Shown here piece by piece: positions 42,401 to 53,300 of a stretch of 55,994 bases of DNA. Under the pieces are notes generated by a model, which worked only from the letters and a program-made list of their open reading frames with translations, ran no database searches and had not been told where the DNA came from. Source of the DNA: a virus; the IMG/VR virus record IMGVR_UViG_3300025543_000030, positions 1 through 55,994 of that record; one strand, 5' to 3'. The translations under genes and the position numbers were made by a program. The number at the start of each line of letters is the position of its first letter. Position 1 is the stretch's first letter.

Positions 42401-43094
42401 TGAACCTGTTAGTCCTGTTACAAACCCAACACCTTTACAATTAAACGTTTTTTTACAAAACACTCAGCCAATTATAAACAGCGGTAATCCTTTACCAGCT
42501 GTAAACGATGTTAATCAAAATTTTGAAGGAACTATAGTTACAATAACCGGTGAAAACGGTGCGGCTAGTTCTAGTAGAAAATCAGAGCAATTAAAATGGA
42601 GTATTTCAAACGTCAGTCCTTCGTTATACGCTGGAGTTTTTTCTATAAATGAAACAACAGGGGTTATAACTAAAACAGGCACAGGAACAAACCCTGGCAC
42701 ATGTACATTAACTGTAAAATTAGAAGATGCTTATAATGGTTCTGCTTTATCTAGTGGTTCTTTAAGTCAAACTGCAACACAAGAAATTGGTATTGTTTCA
42801 GCTGTTATAGGTTATGCATTTTATGCATCACCTCCTGGTGTGTTTAATGCATCTTGTAATATTGATGGTTCACAAAATAATGCTTGTGGCTCTAATTTAT
42901 ACTACAATACTACAACAAACAGTGCTACGCCACAAGTTAATGATATTATAAGACAAGGACCAAATGGAACTAGTTCACCGTTTGCTGATGCAGGATATTA
43001 CTCTTATAATTGCGCAGAAACTGGTTTAAACAATAGAAGAGTATTTTTTATTCAAGGAAATGATGGTAAAGTTACACAAGTAATTACATGTTAA
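39459..43094 (+). CDS. Tail stabilisation/tail accessory protein, 1211 residues
   Basis: The N-terminus MAEIKNSFLRSKMNKDLDDR with LIPNGEYRDAQNISV matches the hallmark NKDLDxRLxPNGEYRDAxN of P22 gp10-like stabilisation proteins widespread in marine podoviruses. A long beta-rich body follows (SITFDFNQGNTWPGDPDYLE and RLSYRFKFDDGEYSLMAPFT). The C-terminal part includes Ig/cadherin-like repeats (VTITGENGAASS, TGVITKTGTGTNPGTCTLTV) and a small Cys-containing end. It probably plugs and stabilises the tail tube. Confidence 0.75.
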   Translation: MAEIKNSFLRSKMNKDLDDRLIPNGEYRDAQNISVGKSEADDIGALETVLGNTLVTNFGLSGVETIGYKTIENTNQIIVFLTDNTNHYIYSYIPNTTPVLLVTGSFLNFSTNSPITGISVIENLLFWTDNRNQPRKINLNSTNNGAYYTKENHISVAKYNPYQPIGLLSKTSKITSGLVGDILTVPNTTGIVKGMSVVDYSNNTLGPEDYVYVLDIPSSTTIQLKIPIGHTITGVTSGDTIYFLQTTMTGESITFDFNQGNTWPGDPDYLESKLVRLSYRFKFDDGEYSLMAPFTQIAFIPKQKGYFLGSGESTPGAGDQTTEDENSAYRSTIVEFMENGVQNIKLLIPFPDTLNKIQPSSEASYKIRSIDILYKESDGLAVKVIDTIDYNEPFNETNGDAWTATTDTNILTYNYQSRKPFRTLPTAQTTRVYDKVPVKALAQETAGNRIIYGNFLDKYTSPRFLEYIIGVGPKSLAKNYDNWAEYPNHTVKQNRNYQVGFVLVDKFGRQSDVILSGVKTQATVAVDGTVYGGDTIYNPYNSSVSDLKNWFGDALKIDISSPITVAKDDTVGTPGLYANPGTGYNTYNATPGNQPVINGNTYTFTLGSGQTQVPTIGSFLEGEFTDYVKVANVTNVNNDYTITTIGQVSSIYLQQSPSDPDVKYKYTINPTGWYSYKVVVKQQEQDYYNCYLPGFLNGYPEFQSGATPFPTGEDNKTAHTVLINDNINKIPRDLSEVGPQQKQFRSSVQLFGRVENTLIVSSPPTVNDPKNNRQFFPGVNTDTAITIGTATDLNMSYSDLKEPQGHNNFYQLDTDPLIARISTSQPIGLIHTNNDNTNMYYNLSIYETEPQDSLLDIFWETPTVGLISTLNDAILSEYEGAVGWSTYSSSGFTESMSGDFITGLSPVDQSGNNLFNTSASAITVLDGADNDVSGQFSITRTGAGTLGDPYLYNFGKIGDDFVYNYNPNPRSYTISAVITNNEPVSPVTNPTPLQLNVFLQNTQPIINSGNPLPAVNDVNQNFEGTIVTITGENGAASSSRKSEQLKWSISNVSPSLYAGVFSINETTGVITKTGTGTNPGTCTLTVKLEDAYNGSALSSGSLSQTATQEIGIVSAVIGYAFYASPPGVFNASCNIDGSQNNACGSNLYYNTTTNSATPQVNDIIRQGPNGTSSPFADAGYYSYNCAETGLNNRRVFFIQGNDGKVTQVITC

Positions 43095-43113
43095 AATAAG
43101 TGATAATAAAATT

Positions 43114-44457
43114 ATGGCAATAATAGAAATAAAATACTTTAATTCTTTTTTACTTAAAAAAATTAAGACTATTGTAGATGCTGCTACAAAACCTGCAGCG
43201 CCATACGCTAACGTGCCTGGTGACTATGCGGCTGTTGCGGCAAATGATTGGTATATAGAAGAGGCTAGAATACGTGGAGGTTACAATAACACAACTGTTG
43301 ATTTTGGTGTTAAAGCTTATTTAGATGAAGAAAATACTGATCAACAAAATAGATTTAATACTTTAATTTATTCTGGTATTTTTAATTCTAGAACTGGAGT
43401 TAATGATACTAATCAATTTTCTGTAGGTCAAGACATAACTAGATCTGCCGATCCAGCAAACGGTTCTATACAAAAGCTTTATGCAGAAGATACTAACTTA
43501 ATTATATTTCAAGAAGATAAAGTTAGTAGAGCTTTAATAGATAAAGATGCTATATATTCAGCAGAGGGTGGCGGTAGTGTAACCTCTAGCAATTTAGTAA
43601 TAGGACAAATAGTAGCTTATGCGGGTGAATACGGTATTGCTACAGATCCTTTTAGTTTTGCTGTATATGGTTATAGAAAATATTTTACAGATAGAAAAAA
43701 AGGATGTGTATTAAGGTTGTCTGCTGATGGTATTACAGAAATATCATCTTATGGTATGCATGACTTTTTTAGAGATGAATTAGCCGGTGTAAACAATAAC
43801 ACTGGTAACGCTGAACCAGTGCAGCAAATAAGAGCTGGATGGGATATTCACACTAAAAATTATGTTTTATCTATTCAAAAAACAAACGGTTCTTATAAAA
43901 CAGTTTCATTTGATGAAGGTGTTTTAGGTTGGACAAGCTTTTTTGATTATAAACCTGATTTTTTAGTTAGTTTGCAAAATAATTTTTATAGTTTAAAAAA
44001 TGGACAGCTTTGGCTACACAATGCTGGTAATTATGGTAGTTTTTATGGAACTACTTATGACTCAAACGTAACAGTTATTTTAAATAAAGAACCATCATTA
44101 GTTAAAAACTTTAAAACAATTAACTATGAAGGAGGCGATGGTTGGCAGCTAGAAAGCATGGTAACTAGCTCTGGTGATATTTCTGTTCCAGTTGGTGCAT
44201 ATACATTGCAAACAACATTAAGCTCCTTAGAATCAAATTTATTTGTAAATAATTTTAAAAGAAAAGAAAATAAGTTTTTTGCAAATTTAATAAATAATTC
44301 ACCTGCAACTGGAGGTGAAATACTTTGGGGAGCTTCATCTACGGGTTTAAAAGGTTTCTTTACAGAGGCTAAAATAAAACTTGTTAATAGTGACTACCCA
44401 ACAACTAAAAAAGAATTATTTGCAGTATCATCTGATATTGTAGAATCATCATATTAA
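43114..44457 (+). CDS. Tail accessory/needle-region protein, 447 residues
   Basis: A beta-propeller-like pattern: EDTNLIIFQEDKVSRALIDK, YGIATDPFSFAVYGYRKYFT with DRKKGCVLRLSADGI, and VLGWTSFFDYKPDFLVSLQN. These resemble the second half of stabilisation-type proteins of other phages, suggesting that the adjacent 1211-residue protein and this one were once a single long protein or act together. A structural role in the tail is inferred. Confidence 0.62.
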   Translation: MAIIEIKYFNSFLLKKIKTIVDAATKPAAPYANVPGDYAAVAANDWYIEEARIRGGYNNTTVDFGVKAYLDEENTDQQNRFNTLIYSGIFNSRTGVNDTNQFSVGQDITRSADPANGSIQKLYAEDTNLIIFQEDKVSRALIDKDAIYSAEGGGSVTSSNLVIGQIVAYAGEYGIATDPFSFAVYGYRKYFTDRKKGCVLRLSADGITEISSYGMHDFFRDELAGVNNNTGNAEPVQQIRAGWDIHTKNYVLSIQKTNGSYKTVSFDEGVLGWTSFFDYKPDFLVSLQNNFYSLKNGQLWLHNAGNYGSFYGTTYDSNVTVILNKEPSLVKNFKTINYEGGDGWQLESMVTSSGDISVPVGAYTLQTTLSSLESNLFVNNFKRKENKFFANLINNSPATGGEILWGASSTGLKGFFTEAKIKLVNSDYPTTKKELFAVSSDIVESSY

Positions 44458-44462
44458 ATTAA

Positions 44463-44870
44463 ATGGAATTAAACATACGTATGCTAAAAGATTCTGATTG
44501 GGATACTTTAGTAGAATGGTGGGATGCTTGGCCAAACTGGGTTAATCCACCTAAAGAATTTTTACCAAATAATGGTACAGGAGGGTTTATGGTTGAAAAA
44601 AATAGTCAACCAATAGTTGCAGGGTTTTTATATACTACAAACTCTAGAGCAGCTTTACTTGAGTGGATTGTTTCTAATCCTAAATATAGAGAAGACGATA
44701 GGCAGAAAGCTATAGAGCTTTTAATAGAGGGTGCTGAAAGCGTTTGTAAAAAACAAGGTATAAGATATATATTTAGCATAGGAAGAACTAAAAAACTTAT
44801 AAATACACACAAAAAATTAGGTTATCATGTAGATGATAATCCTTCATATGAAATAACAAAAAAATTATAA
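44463..44870 (+). CDS. GNAT-family acetyltransferase, 135 residues
   Basis: The whole protein fits a GNAT fold: N-terminal IRMLKDSDWDTLVEWWDAW, central strand AALLEWIVSNPKYREDDRQK with a helix AIELLIEGAESVCKKQGIRY, and a C-terminal HKKLGYHVDDNPSYEITKKL. The acetyl-CoA loop is degenerate (no clear Q/RxxGxG/A). Single-domain GNATs within virion modules are known in T7-like and marine phages; the target is unknown. It follows the tail gene with 5 nt. Confidence 0.7.
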   Translation: MELNIRMLKDSDWDTLVEWWDAWPNWVNPPKEFLPNNGTGGFMVEKNSQPIVAGFLYTTNSRAALLEWIVSNPKYREDDRQKAIELLIEGAESVCKKQGIRYIFSIGRTKKLINTHKKLGYHVDDNPSYEITKKL

Positions 44871-44871
44871 T

Positions 44872-45609
44872 ATGGCAGCATTTACAGCAATAGCCGCTGG
44901 TGTTAGTGCAGCAGCAGCAGTAGGAGGAACAATAGCTGGTGTTTCAGGCGCTAACAAACAACGAAAAGCCGCGGAAAGAGATAAAGCGAGAGCGCAGAGA
45001 GAAGTTGAGTCTTTAATAAGATCTAGAGAGACGGTTATAAACCCTTATGCTGGCACTACAGATTTAAGTTCTATGGCTAAGGATTTGTCAGGACAAATGT
45101 CTAATCCTTTTGCTAGTTTAGGCGTTGCTACGCAAGCCGCTGAAATTAAAATTGAAGAAGCTGATATAGCGTTAGCAAATACTTTAGATACATTGAGAGC
45201 CACAGGCGCTAGTGCTGGCGGTGCAACCGCTTTAGCACAGGCCGCGTTGCAAAGTAAAAAAGGTGTTGCTGCGAGTATAGAACAGCAAGAGGCTCAAAAT
45301 GAAAAACTAAGAGCTCAAGGCGAACAGCAGTTGAATCAAATGAAAATTTCTGAACAACAAAGATTACAAAGTATAGCTATATCTGAAGGTCAAAGAGTCC
45401 AAGCTGCTGATGCTGCGGGTAAACAGTTTGTGTTTAATACTGAAGAAAATAGATTAAATGCTGATTTAGATAGAGCTTCTGGTTTACAGACTCAAGCTCA
45501 ACAAAGTATTGCAGATGCTAATGCTGCAAAATCTTCTGCTATTGCTGGTGGAATAAGTGCTGTAGGATCTATTGGAGCTGCATTTGCAACCGCGCCGGGA
45601 AAGCCGTAG
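44872..45609 (+). CDS. Putative internal virion (ejection) protein, zero-frame form, 245 residues
   Basis: Ala/Gln-rich helical protein with a hydrophobic N-terminus (MAAFTAIAAGVSAAAAVGGT), a long coiled coil (about residues 28-200) and a second small hydrophobic segment (SAIAGGISAVGSIGAAFATA). This resembles the T7 gp14-type internal core proteins that enter the host envelope with the DNA. The gene ends P-stop right after a GGGAAAG slippery heptamer, so a longer -1 frameshift form is likely (next entry). Confidence 0.65.
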   Translation: MAAFTAIAAGVSAAAAVGGTIAGVSGANKQRKAAERDKARAQREVESLIRSRETVINPYAGTTDLSSMAKDLSGQMSNPFASLGVATQAAEIKIEEADIALANTLDTLRATGASAGGATALAQAALQSKKGVAASIEQQEAQNEKLRAQGEQQLNQMKISEQQRLQSIAISEGQRVQAADAAGKQFVFNTEENRLNADLDRASGLQTQAQQSIADANAAKSSAIAGGISAVGSIGAAFATAPGKP

Positions 45610-45704
45610 GGAGTGGTCCCTCTAATACCTCCGCTTCTGTAAATATTCCAAAATATAAACCTAATGATACTGTAGGCTTTTACTCAAGCTTATTTGATGA
45701 TTAA
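44872..45704 (+). CDS. Putative -1 frameshift form of the ejection protein, 277 residues
   Basis: The slippery heptamer G-GGA-AAG at 45597-45603 is in the correct phase. Slipping by -1 there skips the TAG at 45607 and adds 33 residues (AVGSGPSNTSASVNIPKYKP then NDTVGFYSSLFDD) to a stop at 45704. A hairpin AGGGA-GTGG-TCCCT starts 5 nt downstream. GGGAAAG is the same heptamer as in the lambda G/GT frameshift. The extension reads as a natural C-terminus. A sequencing indel is the main alternative. Confidence 0.6.
45597..45621 (+). promoter_or_regulatory. Programmed -1 ribosomal frameshift signal
   Basis: Slippery GGGAAAG (45597-45603), a 4-nt spacer, then a hairpin of 5 bp (45608-45612 with 45617-45621, loop GTGG). 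The zero-frame stop TAG lies inside the hairpin region at 45607-45609. All elements of a bacterial -1 frameshift site are present. Confidence 0.65.
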
Positions 45705-45714
45705 AATTAAAAAT

Positions 45715-47367
45715 ATGAGTTATAGAAACCCACAAATAATACGAGACACCTCAGGTCAAGCATATGGTCAAGCTGTGGCAAACATAGGTCAATCTTTAGC
45801 TAAAGGTATAATTACAGCAAGTGCTAGAAGAGAACAACAAAGAAAAGAAGCTGAAGCAGAAAGAAAAAGAACTCAACAGATAGGTTACGGTATACAAAGT
45901 AAAGCTTACGAGCAAAGAAACAAAGTGTATTCAGAAATGCTTAAAAAAGAACCTGGTTTAGCTGAGCAATTTAAGCAGCAAACTGAAATATTATTAATGG
46001 GAGGTGAAGGAGTAGAAATGGGTGCTATCGAAGCTAGAACTCTGCTTGCTACATCAGATAATTTAGATATAAAAGAAAAACAAAAACTACAAGGTATAAT
46101 AAATAGATATGATGTTTTTCAAAACGGATTACAAGGTAATGCTGGTAAAATACTAGCTGAAACAGAAGTTTATAGTAAAACTTCACCTGCTGATTTTGAT
46201 AGTAAATACCGTTGGACCGGTTCTAATCAATATGAAAGAACCGCATCACAATTTGCAGCCGCAGCTTTGTCTAATGAAGAAATACCAGGCGCAAGATATG
46301 AAAAAAAATTATACACACCTACAACCGATGGTGAGCAAGTGGTGGGTATAAAAGTTTTTGTAGATCCAAACGATCCTTCAATGAAAGGTAAATTTGATGA
46401 TGAAAAAATGTACCCAAGAAATCAAAATGGAGAAGTAGAAATAGAATGGAAAAAAGATTTAAATAAATGGGACGAAGGTTTGTTAGAAGAAATAGTTAAA
46501 GTTCCTGATAGCGTAGAATTATTTAAAACATCAGGTATCACTAATGATGAAGGTAAATTTAATGAAGATCAATATTTAAACATATCTGGTACATCTGAAA
46601 AAATAAAAGGTATAACTCAATATAGTCAAGTTAAAACCACTAGAGATGTTAATGTAGCGGGTTGGGCTAATAATACTGTACTTCAAGATGAAATTTTAGC
46701 CAAATCAGAAGGTTTACAAGGTATGAGAGATGATGAATTATCTGCTTTTATGGAAGTAAAAATGCAAATAGGTGGATTTGATATAGCAAAATTTAGAGAA
46801 AAAAGTACGGAAGATCAAGTTTTAGAAATAAAAAAAGAACTTAACGAAGAGTATATTATCCAAAAAACTAAAAACTTAGACAAAAGATCAGCTAAAGAGG
46901 GTGAAGCGGGTGCTGTAAAAGATCCTTTAAATTCAGAAAACTATGTGATATATTACGAGGGCACTTCTGATATAAGGTCTACGCCATCCGATGACGGGAC
47001 TTATACTAAAACGCAAGTTTCTAATAGTATTAAAGTAAATAAAAACTGGACTAAAAATGAATCTGTTCTTAAAGGAATATTTAACTCATTAACTGCACCA
47101 GGCAGTACTCAGCCACCTGCTAAAAAAGTTATGGCTGATTTTGCAAAAACAAATATAGCGGCTATGCCAATATATGGTGAAGATGACAATCTAATTGGTT
47201 ATGAGTTAAAAAATCAATTAGTATCTACAAAACCAGCACAAATATTGCTAAACGAATCACCAGAGTCTATAAATCAAGCGATTAAAGTTGCTTCTGGTTT
47301 ATCTTATTCAATTGGAACTGAATGGGCTGATTTGATGCCAGATGAATTTAGTGTTTATGAAGAATAA
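45715..47367 (+). CDS. Putative internal virion protein, 550 residues
   Basis: The ATG at 45715 (MSYRNPQIIRDTSGQAYGQA) is chosen: it follows an A-rich leader, while a longer frame would need a TTG and overlap the frameshift extension. N-terminal 100 residues are helical and basic-acidic mixed (ASARREQQRKEAEAERKRTQ), the rest is a soluble mixed domain without membrane segments, and the C-terminus is acidic. Position between the gp14-like and the giant protein suggests a T7 gp15-like ejection role. Not confirmed by motif. Confidence 0.6.
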   Translation: MSYRNPQIIRDTSGQAYGQAVANIGQSLAKGIITASARREQQRKEAEAERKRTQQIGYGIQSKAYEQRNKVYSEMLKKEPGLAEQFKQQTEILLMGGEGVEMGAIEARTLLATSDNLDIKEKQKLQGIINRYDVFQNGLQGNAGKILAETEVYSKTSPADFDSKYRWTGSNQYERTASQFAAAALSNEEIPGARYEKKLYTPTTDGEQVVGIKVFVDPNDPSMKGKFDDEKMYPRNQNGEVEIEWKKDLNKWDEGLLEEIVKVPDSVELFKTSGITNDEGKFNEDQYLNISGTSEKIKGITQYSQVKTTRDVNVAGWANNTVLQDEILAKSEGLQGMRDDELSAFMEVKMQIGGFDIAKFREKSTEDQVLEIKKELNEEYIIQKTKNLDKRSAKEGEAGAVKDPLNSENYVIYYEGTSDIRSTPSDDGTYTKTQVSNSIKVNKNWTKNESVLKGIFNSLTAPGSTQPPAKKVMADFAKTNIAAMPIYGEDDNLIGYELKNQLVSTKPAQILLNESPESINQAIKVASGLSYSIGTEWADLMPDEFSVYEE

Positions 47368-47382
47368 TTAAAATTTAATATT

Positions 47383-50300
47383 ATGCCAAGATATAAAGCT
47401 AACGGAAAAATATATAATCTTCCTGAGGAAAAAGTAGAGCAATTTTTGCAAACTTATCCAAATGCAATTTTAGTTGAAGATGAAGAAGTAAAGTTAAACG
47501 GTATTGCGGAGACGGATGCGTCTGTAATACCAGGGAAAAATATGGCGTCCACATCGGATCCTGGTTCTTCGGGTTTACCAAAAATACCAACTCAAATAGG
47601 TGATGAGTTGCAAGGTGTATCTATAGATGATATACCAAGAGAAACACCAACTAATGGTGAATTAGTATTTGGTGACCCTAGAGATTTAAATACGCAGATT
47701 ACAGATTATAGAAAAGATTATATTGATGCTTTTAATGGTAGAGGTCGATTTGCTGAAATGTTGGTTGATAAAAATCCTAAAGAACGTTTAGAATTAATTG
47801 AGAGATTAATACCTAAACCTAAGTATGTAGATAAAAAATACAATAAACAAACAGATTCTTATGATGAAAAACCTACAGAAGAAGCTGTAGAAATTTTTAG
47901 CTCTTATTTACCTTCTGATTTTGATTTATTTGATAAACCTGAGCAGTTTAACAAAGCTATGGAAGATGCTAAAGTGCAAGCTTTAAATAATGATCCTGTA
48001 GTTAAAATTATGTTAGGCGCAAGAATGTCTATTGTAACTAAAGAAGCTGAGCAATATAAATTAGATTTAGCTAAAAAATATAATTTAAACGATCCTAATG
48101 ATTATGACAAAGCCGAGAAGGATTATCAAAATTGGTTTAATACAAATGTTGTACAATATGTAGAAGATTCTGAAACCGTGCAAGCAATAGAAGATCAATT
48201 AGAAGATGTTGGAAACGTTGCTATGTCAAATAGAAACACAGAATATGGTCGTGATAAAGATTTTATGCTTTCAGCTTTTGATTTTGACAAAGATTCTAGT
48301 GTTTTAGATTTTGGAGAAGCAATGTATAAAAGTGTAAGACAAATGGGTGTTAGTTATAGAAAATCTGTAACTAGTCAATTTCATGGTAATATAATAAAAT
48401 ACGATAAAAAATTACAAGATTATAAAAAAAGACTGGATGCTGGAAAAATTAGTCAAGAAAAATATGATGGCTTAGTTAAGTATTATGAAAATAGAAAAGA
48501 AAAAGCTCAACGCTCTATAGTAAACAACGTTAAAGCTATTTCTGAAACTGAAGGTTATTTAAGTTTATTTGAAAAATCTGATTTAAAAGATGGTGCGCAA
48601 TTTGAGGATCTTATAAGAATAGTTGGTGAAGCAATACCTCAATTTGCTGCTGCTGGCGCAGGTGCTGTAACAGGTAATCCAGCTTTGGCGAGCATGGGTT
48701 TAATTTCTATATTTGGTCAAGAGTATGGCAATAATTACTACGAAGCAATAGCAGAAGGTCTTTTAGCTGAAGGTATTAAACCCACGGAAGAAAATATAGC
48801 TAAAGCCATAAGCGATGGTAAATATGCTAATAGAGCTGAAGCTGCTGCTTTTGCTGCTTTAGGAACTGCTTTAGAAAGAGTTGGAGCTAAAGGCATTATG
48901 AAAGATCTTGCTAAAAACATAGGTTTCCAAAATCTTAAAAAAATGTCTTCATCAATATATAAAAATGGTATAAAAGATTTTGTTAAAAAATTAGTAAAAA
49001 AAATACCAAGTTTTGCTAAATCCCCTGCAAGAGAATATTTAACTGAAGGCGCTCAAACAGGTTTATCACAATTATCTGTTGGTTCACAACTAGAATTAGA
49101 AACAGATTTAAACTTAGGGTATACAAAATTTTTAAATGGAGAAGAAATATTAGAAGCCGCTGAAGCAGGTGGTTGGGTTGGTGGAATACTACGCGTAGGC
49201 GGCGCAACAATAAACCAAACAACTCTTGAACTTAGAAATTCAGCTAGAGATGTTGCTACTAAATTTGATTTAAAAGGTAGTATGCTTAAAAAAGTTAATG
49301 GATTTTTTAAAGCTGTAGAACAAGATTTAAAAGTTAGGTTTGAAAAAGGAGAACTTACACAAGATCAATATCAAGAAGAATTACAAAATCTTAGTAACAC
49401 TAGAAATACAGGTATTAAAATACCTAAAAATTACAGCGAAGAAAGCAAACAAAGAGCTTTTGATTTAATTTTTGAAAAAACTAAACTTACTAATGAAATA
49501 GCTGGTTTAGATGAAAGTTCAGTTGAGCCTCAAAAAGAACAAATAAAAGATATAAACACAGAGTTAGCTGTAATATCTTTAATTGAAAAAGGTAGAATTA
49601 AAGCTGATCAAGACAGTGCACAAGATACCGCTAGCGCTACTAAAATAGGTAAACAGTTAGGTTTTAGTGTTAACAAGCTAACGCCAGAACAGATAAAAGA
49701 AAAAGGATATAACGTTAAAGAAGATTTAGGTTTTATAGAAGGTGATCAAATATTTTTAAATGAAGATTTGATTGGTAAAAGTACAAACGTTAAAACAGCT
49801 TCTCACGAGCTGTTGCATGGTATACTGTATAATTCTATAAAAAATGGTAAACTAAGTAGATCTATTATAGAAAAATGGTATAAAAATAATTTGTCAGAAG
49901 AGCAAATAAAAGTTTTAGATCAAAGAATGGAAGATGGGGGTTATAAAACTCTTAAAACTAAAGAAGGTAAAAACTATTTAGATGTAAGACCCGATGAATA
50001 TTTAACTCAAATATACGAAGCTGGTTTAATTGATCAACCTGGTATGTTTGAAAAAGTAAAACTTTTAGTTCAAGATATTTTAAATTTAATCCCTGGCGTA
50101 AATGTTAAGTTTGTTAAAAAAGATGATTTAAAAGATTTTTTAAGAGCTTATCAAACAAGCATAAAAACAGGCAAGTTATCTCAAAAAGTTGTAGATGTAG
50201 TGGGTGGTAGAATTGATGTTAAAGCACCGGTTGCTTCTTCAAAAATAACACCTAAAGCTCAAGAATTTATTGCATTAAATAAAGAAGGTGTTATTACTAA

Positions 50301-53300
50301 CGAAGCGTTAGTAGATATTATAAATTCTCCTTCATCTACTTCGGTAGATAAATTTGGAGCTATAGAAGCTGTTGTAGAGGCTAATTGGCCTGTTATAAGT
50401 AATGCTATAAAGTTTAACCCAACAGGTGCTATACCTATGGATGCTGTTAAAACAGCTGTAACAGAGCAAATTCAAGGTATATTTCCAGGTAGAAAAGTTC
50501 CTTTGTTTAAAGGTTATAATGAAAGCCAAGGTAAAGTAAATACTGTTATTAGTAGTTTTTTAAGACCAAGACAAGCTGAAATATTAGAAAGAGCTAAAAA
50601 AATAGGTGGAATAACACAAGAAGGTGCTAGTGTTGACTCTAAAGAAGCTAAACAAATTAAAGATACTACTACAGAAAAACTTACAGAACAAGTTGCTACA
50701 AAACCTGTAAAGGCTAAAGAAAGTTTAAGAAAAAAAATTAAACTTACTGATGCTACGAGCAAAAAAGTAGTTGATGCTGTTGTAAAAACATTTGGTACTA
50801 AGTTACCTCCTGCAGATTCTAAACAATTTAAACAAGCGTTGTTAAAAGCTTTTAAAACAGAATTAAAAACAACTATAGCTAAAGACGTTTTAGGATCAAG
50901 AGCGGCTTATGAAACTTTTTTAAGAGATAACTTTGAAGCTATAATAGAAGCATTACCTCAAGACGTTATAAATAAAAGGTTTAGACCGTTTGCAGAAGAC
51001 ACTGGTAAAAGAGAAAAAACCAAAGAAGGTAAAAAGATATTTAAGAAAAAAGATATTACTAAAGCGGAATTTATAAAATACTTTTTAGGTAGAAATGTAG
51101 GTACATCAACTAAAGGTACTAGAAAAGATGCTTTAGCAGAGGCTTTAGCTCAGGAATTTGCAACAGATGCTACTATGCAAACTATACAAAGACCTGATGT
51201 AAAAGAAAAAAGAGAGTTTGTAGACAAAACACAGACTACGGAAAAAGTTAGTAAAGCAATAGATAGACCTACAGATTTTGCTTTTAGTAAAGTAGCTCAA
51301 GACGCAATAGATAATATTGATTTTGCAGTTGAAGCTGCTCAAGGAAGAGTTAAAGTTGATGGTTTATTAAAGTTTTATAAATTACAAAACACTTTAGTTA
51401 TTAAAAGTGAAAAAGATATAGATGCTTATGTTGATAAAATGATTGAAGATGTTTTTCCATTACTACCAAGAGAAGCATTTTTTGGTCCTAGTGGAGGAAC
51501 TGCATTTACAAGTAGTAGTAAAATATTTGGTTTTAAAACATCAAAAGATCCTTTATGGGAAAAGGTTGTAAATAAATTTAAATCTTTAAATAAACCTAAA
51601 ATTGATGGTAAAGATAATCCAAACTACGTTCCTGATAGCGCTTTTGGTAAACCAATATTAGATAATAGAGGTAATCCTATTGATTTTAAAGTTTCTTCAT
51701 ACGCTACTTTGTTTAAAAATCCAGCTACTATAGAAAAAAATATTAAAAATGGAAACATTGATAAATTTAATACTAAAGTTAGATTGATTCATGAAACTTT
51801 ATGGAAAAGAATAAATGAATCTATTTCAAAAAACAAAAATGCAGCTACAGGAATAGCTACATATTTAAGAATAACAGCGAACGATACTAAACATTGGCAC
51901 AAACAAGGCGCTGCTTTCGTAGGGTATTCTACAAAACCTGTTGGAAAAGTTAATTCCAAAGGTAAAAGAACGTTATATGAATATGAGCACGCTATGCCTG
52001 CTACCGCTGCTTACTTATATTTATTAGATGTTGCTTTGAGTAAGGGCAATTTTAAACCTGCTTATAATGCTGTAATGGATAATTACAAGTTAATTGCATT
52101 AGACAAGGCAGATAATGCTAAATTAGCTAAGGCTAAACTTGGAATTGGTATGCCTAAAGGCTGGAAGCTAGGTGAAAATTTTTGGTGGCAAAGATATTTT
52201 AACAGTGAAGTTGCTAAGTTCGACGGCGGAATAAACCCTATTTCTTTAACATTCACCAATGGAAGAACTTTTGCTGACCAACTTCAAATAAATTCATCTG
52301 GTAATTTTTCAACACCAGCTTTTTCTAAAGCTAGAAAACAGGCTAAAGTTTATAATGAAAAAATATTACCACCTGTTATAGATAAAAAGTTTGACAAAAA
52401 TACAACTAATGATCAGGTTTTAGATGAAATGGAAAAACTTGATAAAGAAGCTTCAGACGCTAGAGTTGCTTTTAGTAAAACTCAAGATCTTAATAAAGAT
52501 TTTAATGATATAATTGAAAGAGCTACAGGTATTGGTACGGAAAAAAGATATGGTCAAACTAAAGCTAGAGCTGTAGGCGCAGATAAAGGTAAATTTAATT
52601 TACTAGGTATACCACCGTCTGCTCAAGACTTTGTAGGTTTAACTAGGTACTTTGCTGGTAAAGGAAAACAAGGTGATGAAACTATTGCTTGGGTAAAAGA
52701 AAACTTTTTAGATCCATTTGCTAGAGCTAATATAGATATATCAAATGCTAGAGTTGCTTTAGCTAATGACTTTAAAGCTTTAAAAAAGCTATTAGGTGTT
52801 AGTCCTAAAGATTTAAATAAAAAAATAACTGGTGAACCTTATACTGTAGGTAATGCTGTTAGAGTTTATACGTGGATACAACAAGGTATGACTATACCAG
52901 GTTTATCTAAGACTGATCAAAAAATACTAGAAGACTATGTTACTGCAGATGAAAACCTAGTTACATTTGCTAATGAGCTTATAGCTATAAACAAAGATAA
53001 CGGTTACCCTAAACCTACTGATGGTTGGTTGGCTGGAACTATTACTACAGATTTACTTTCAGGTTTAAACACTGTAGTAAGAGCTAAGTATCTAAAACAA
53101 TGGCAAAATAATGTTGATGAAGTATTTAGTGAAACTAACATGAACAAGCTCGAGGCAGCTTATGGTAAAGGCTACAGAGATGCTTTAGAAAACATGCTTG
53201 GTCGTATGAAAACTGGTAGTAACAGAGGTTTTAAAGGTGATACATTAACTGGTAGATTTATTGATTGGATTAATAATTCTGTTGGGGCTATCATGTTTTT

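Noticed and set aside
45735-45760. Plus-strand T7-like promoter at TAATACGAGACACC
   Set aside because: It resembles T7 itself but lacks GGATAATA and lies inside a coding region; other plus-strand AATACGA matches (17926, 20630, 48400) are likewise coding and without context.
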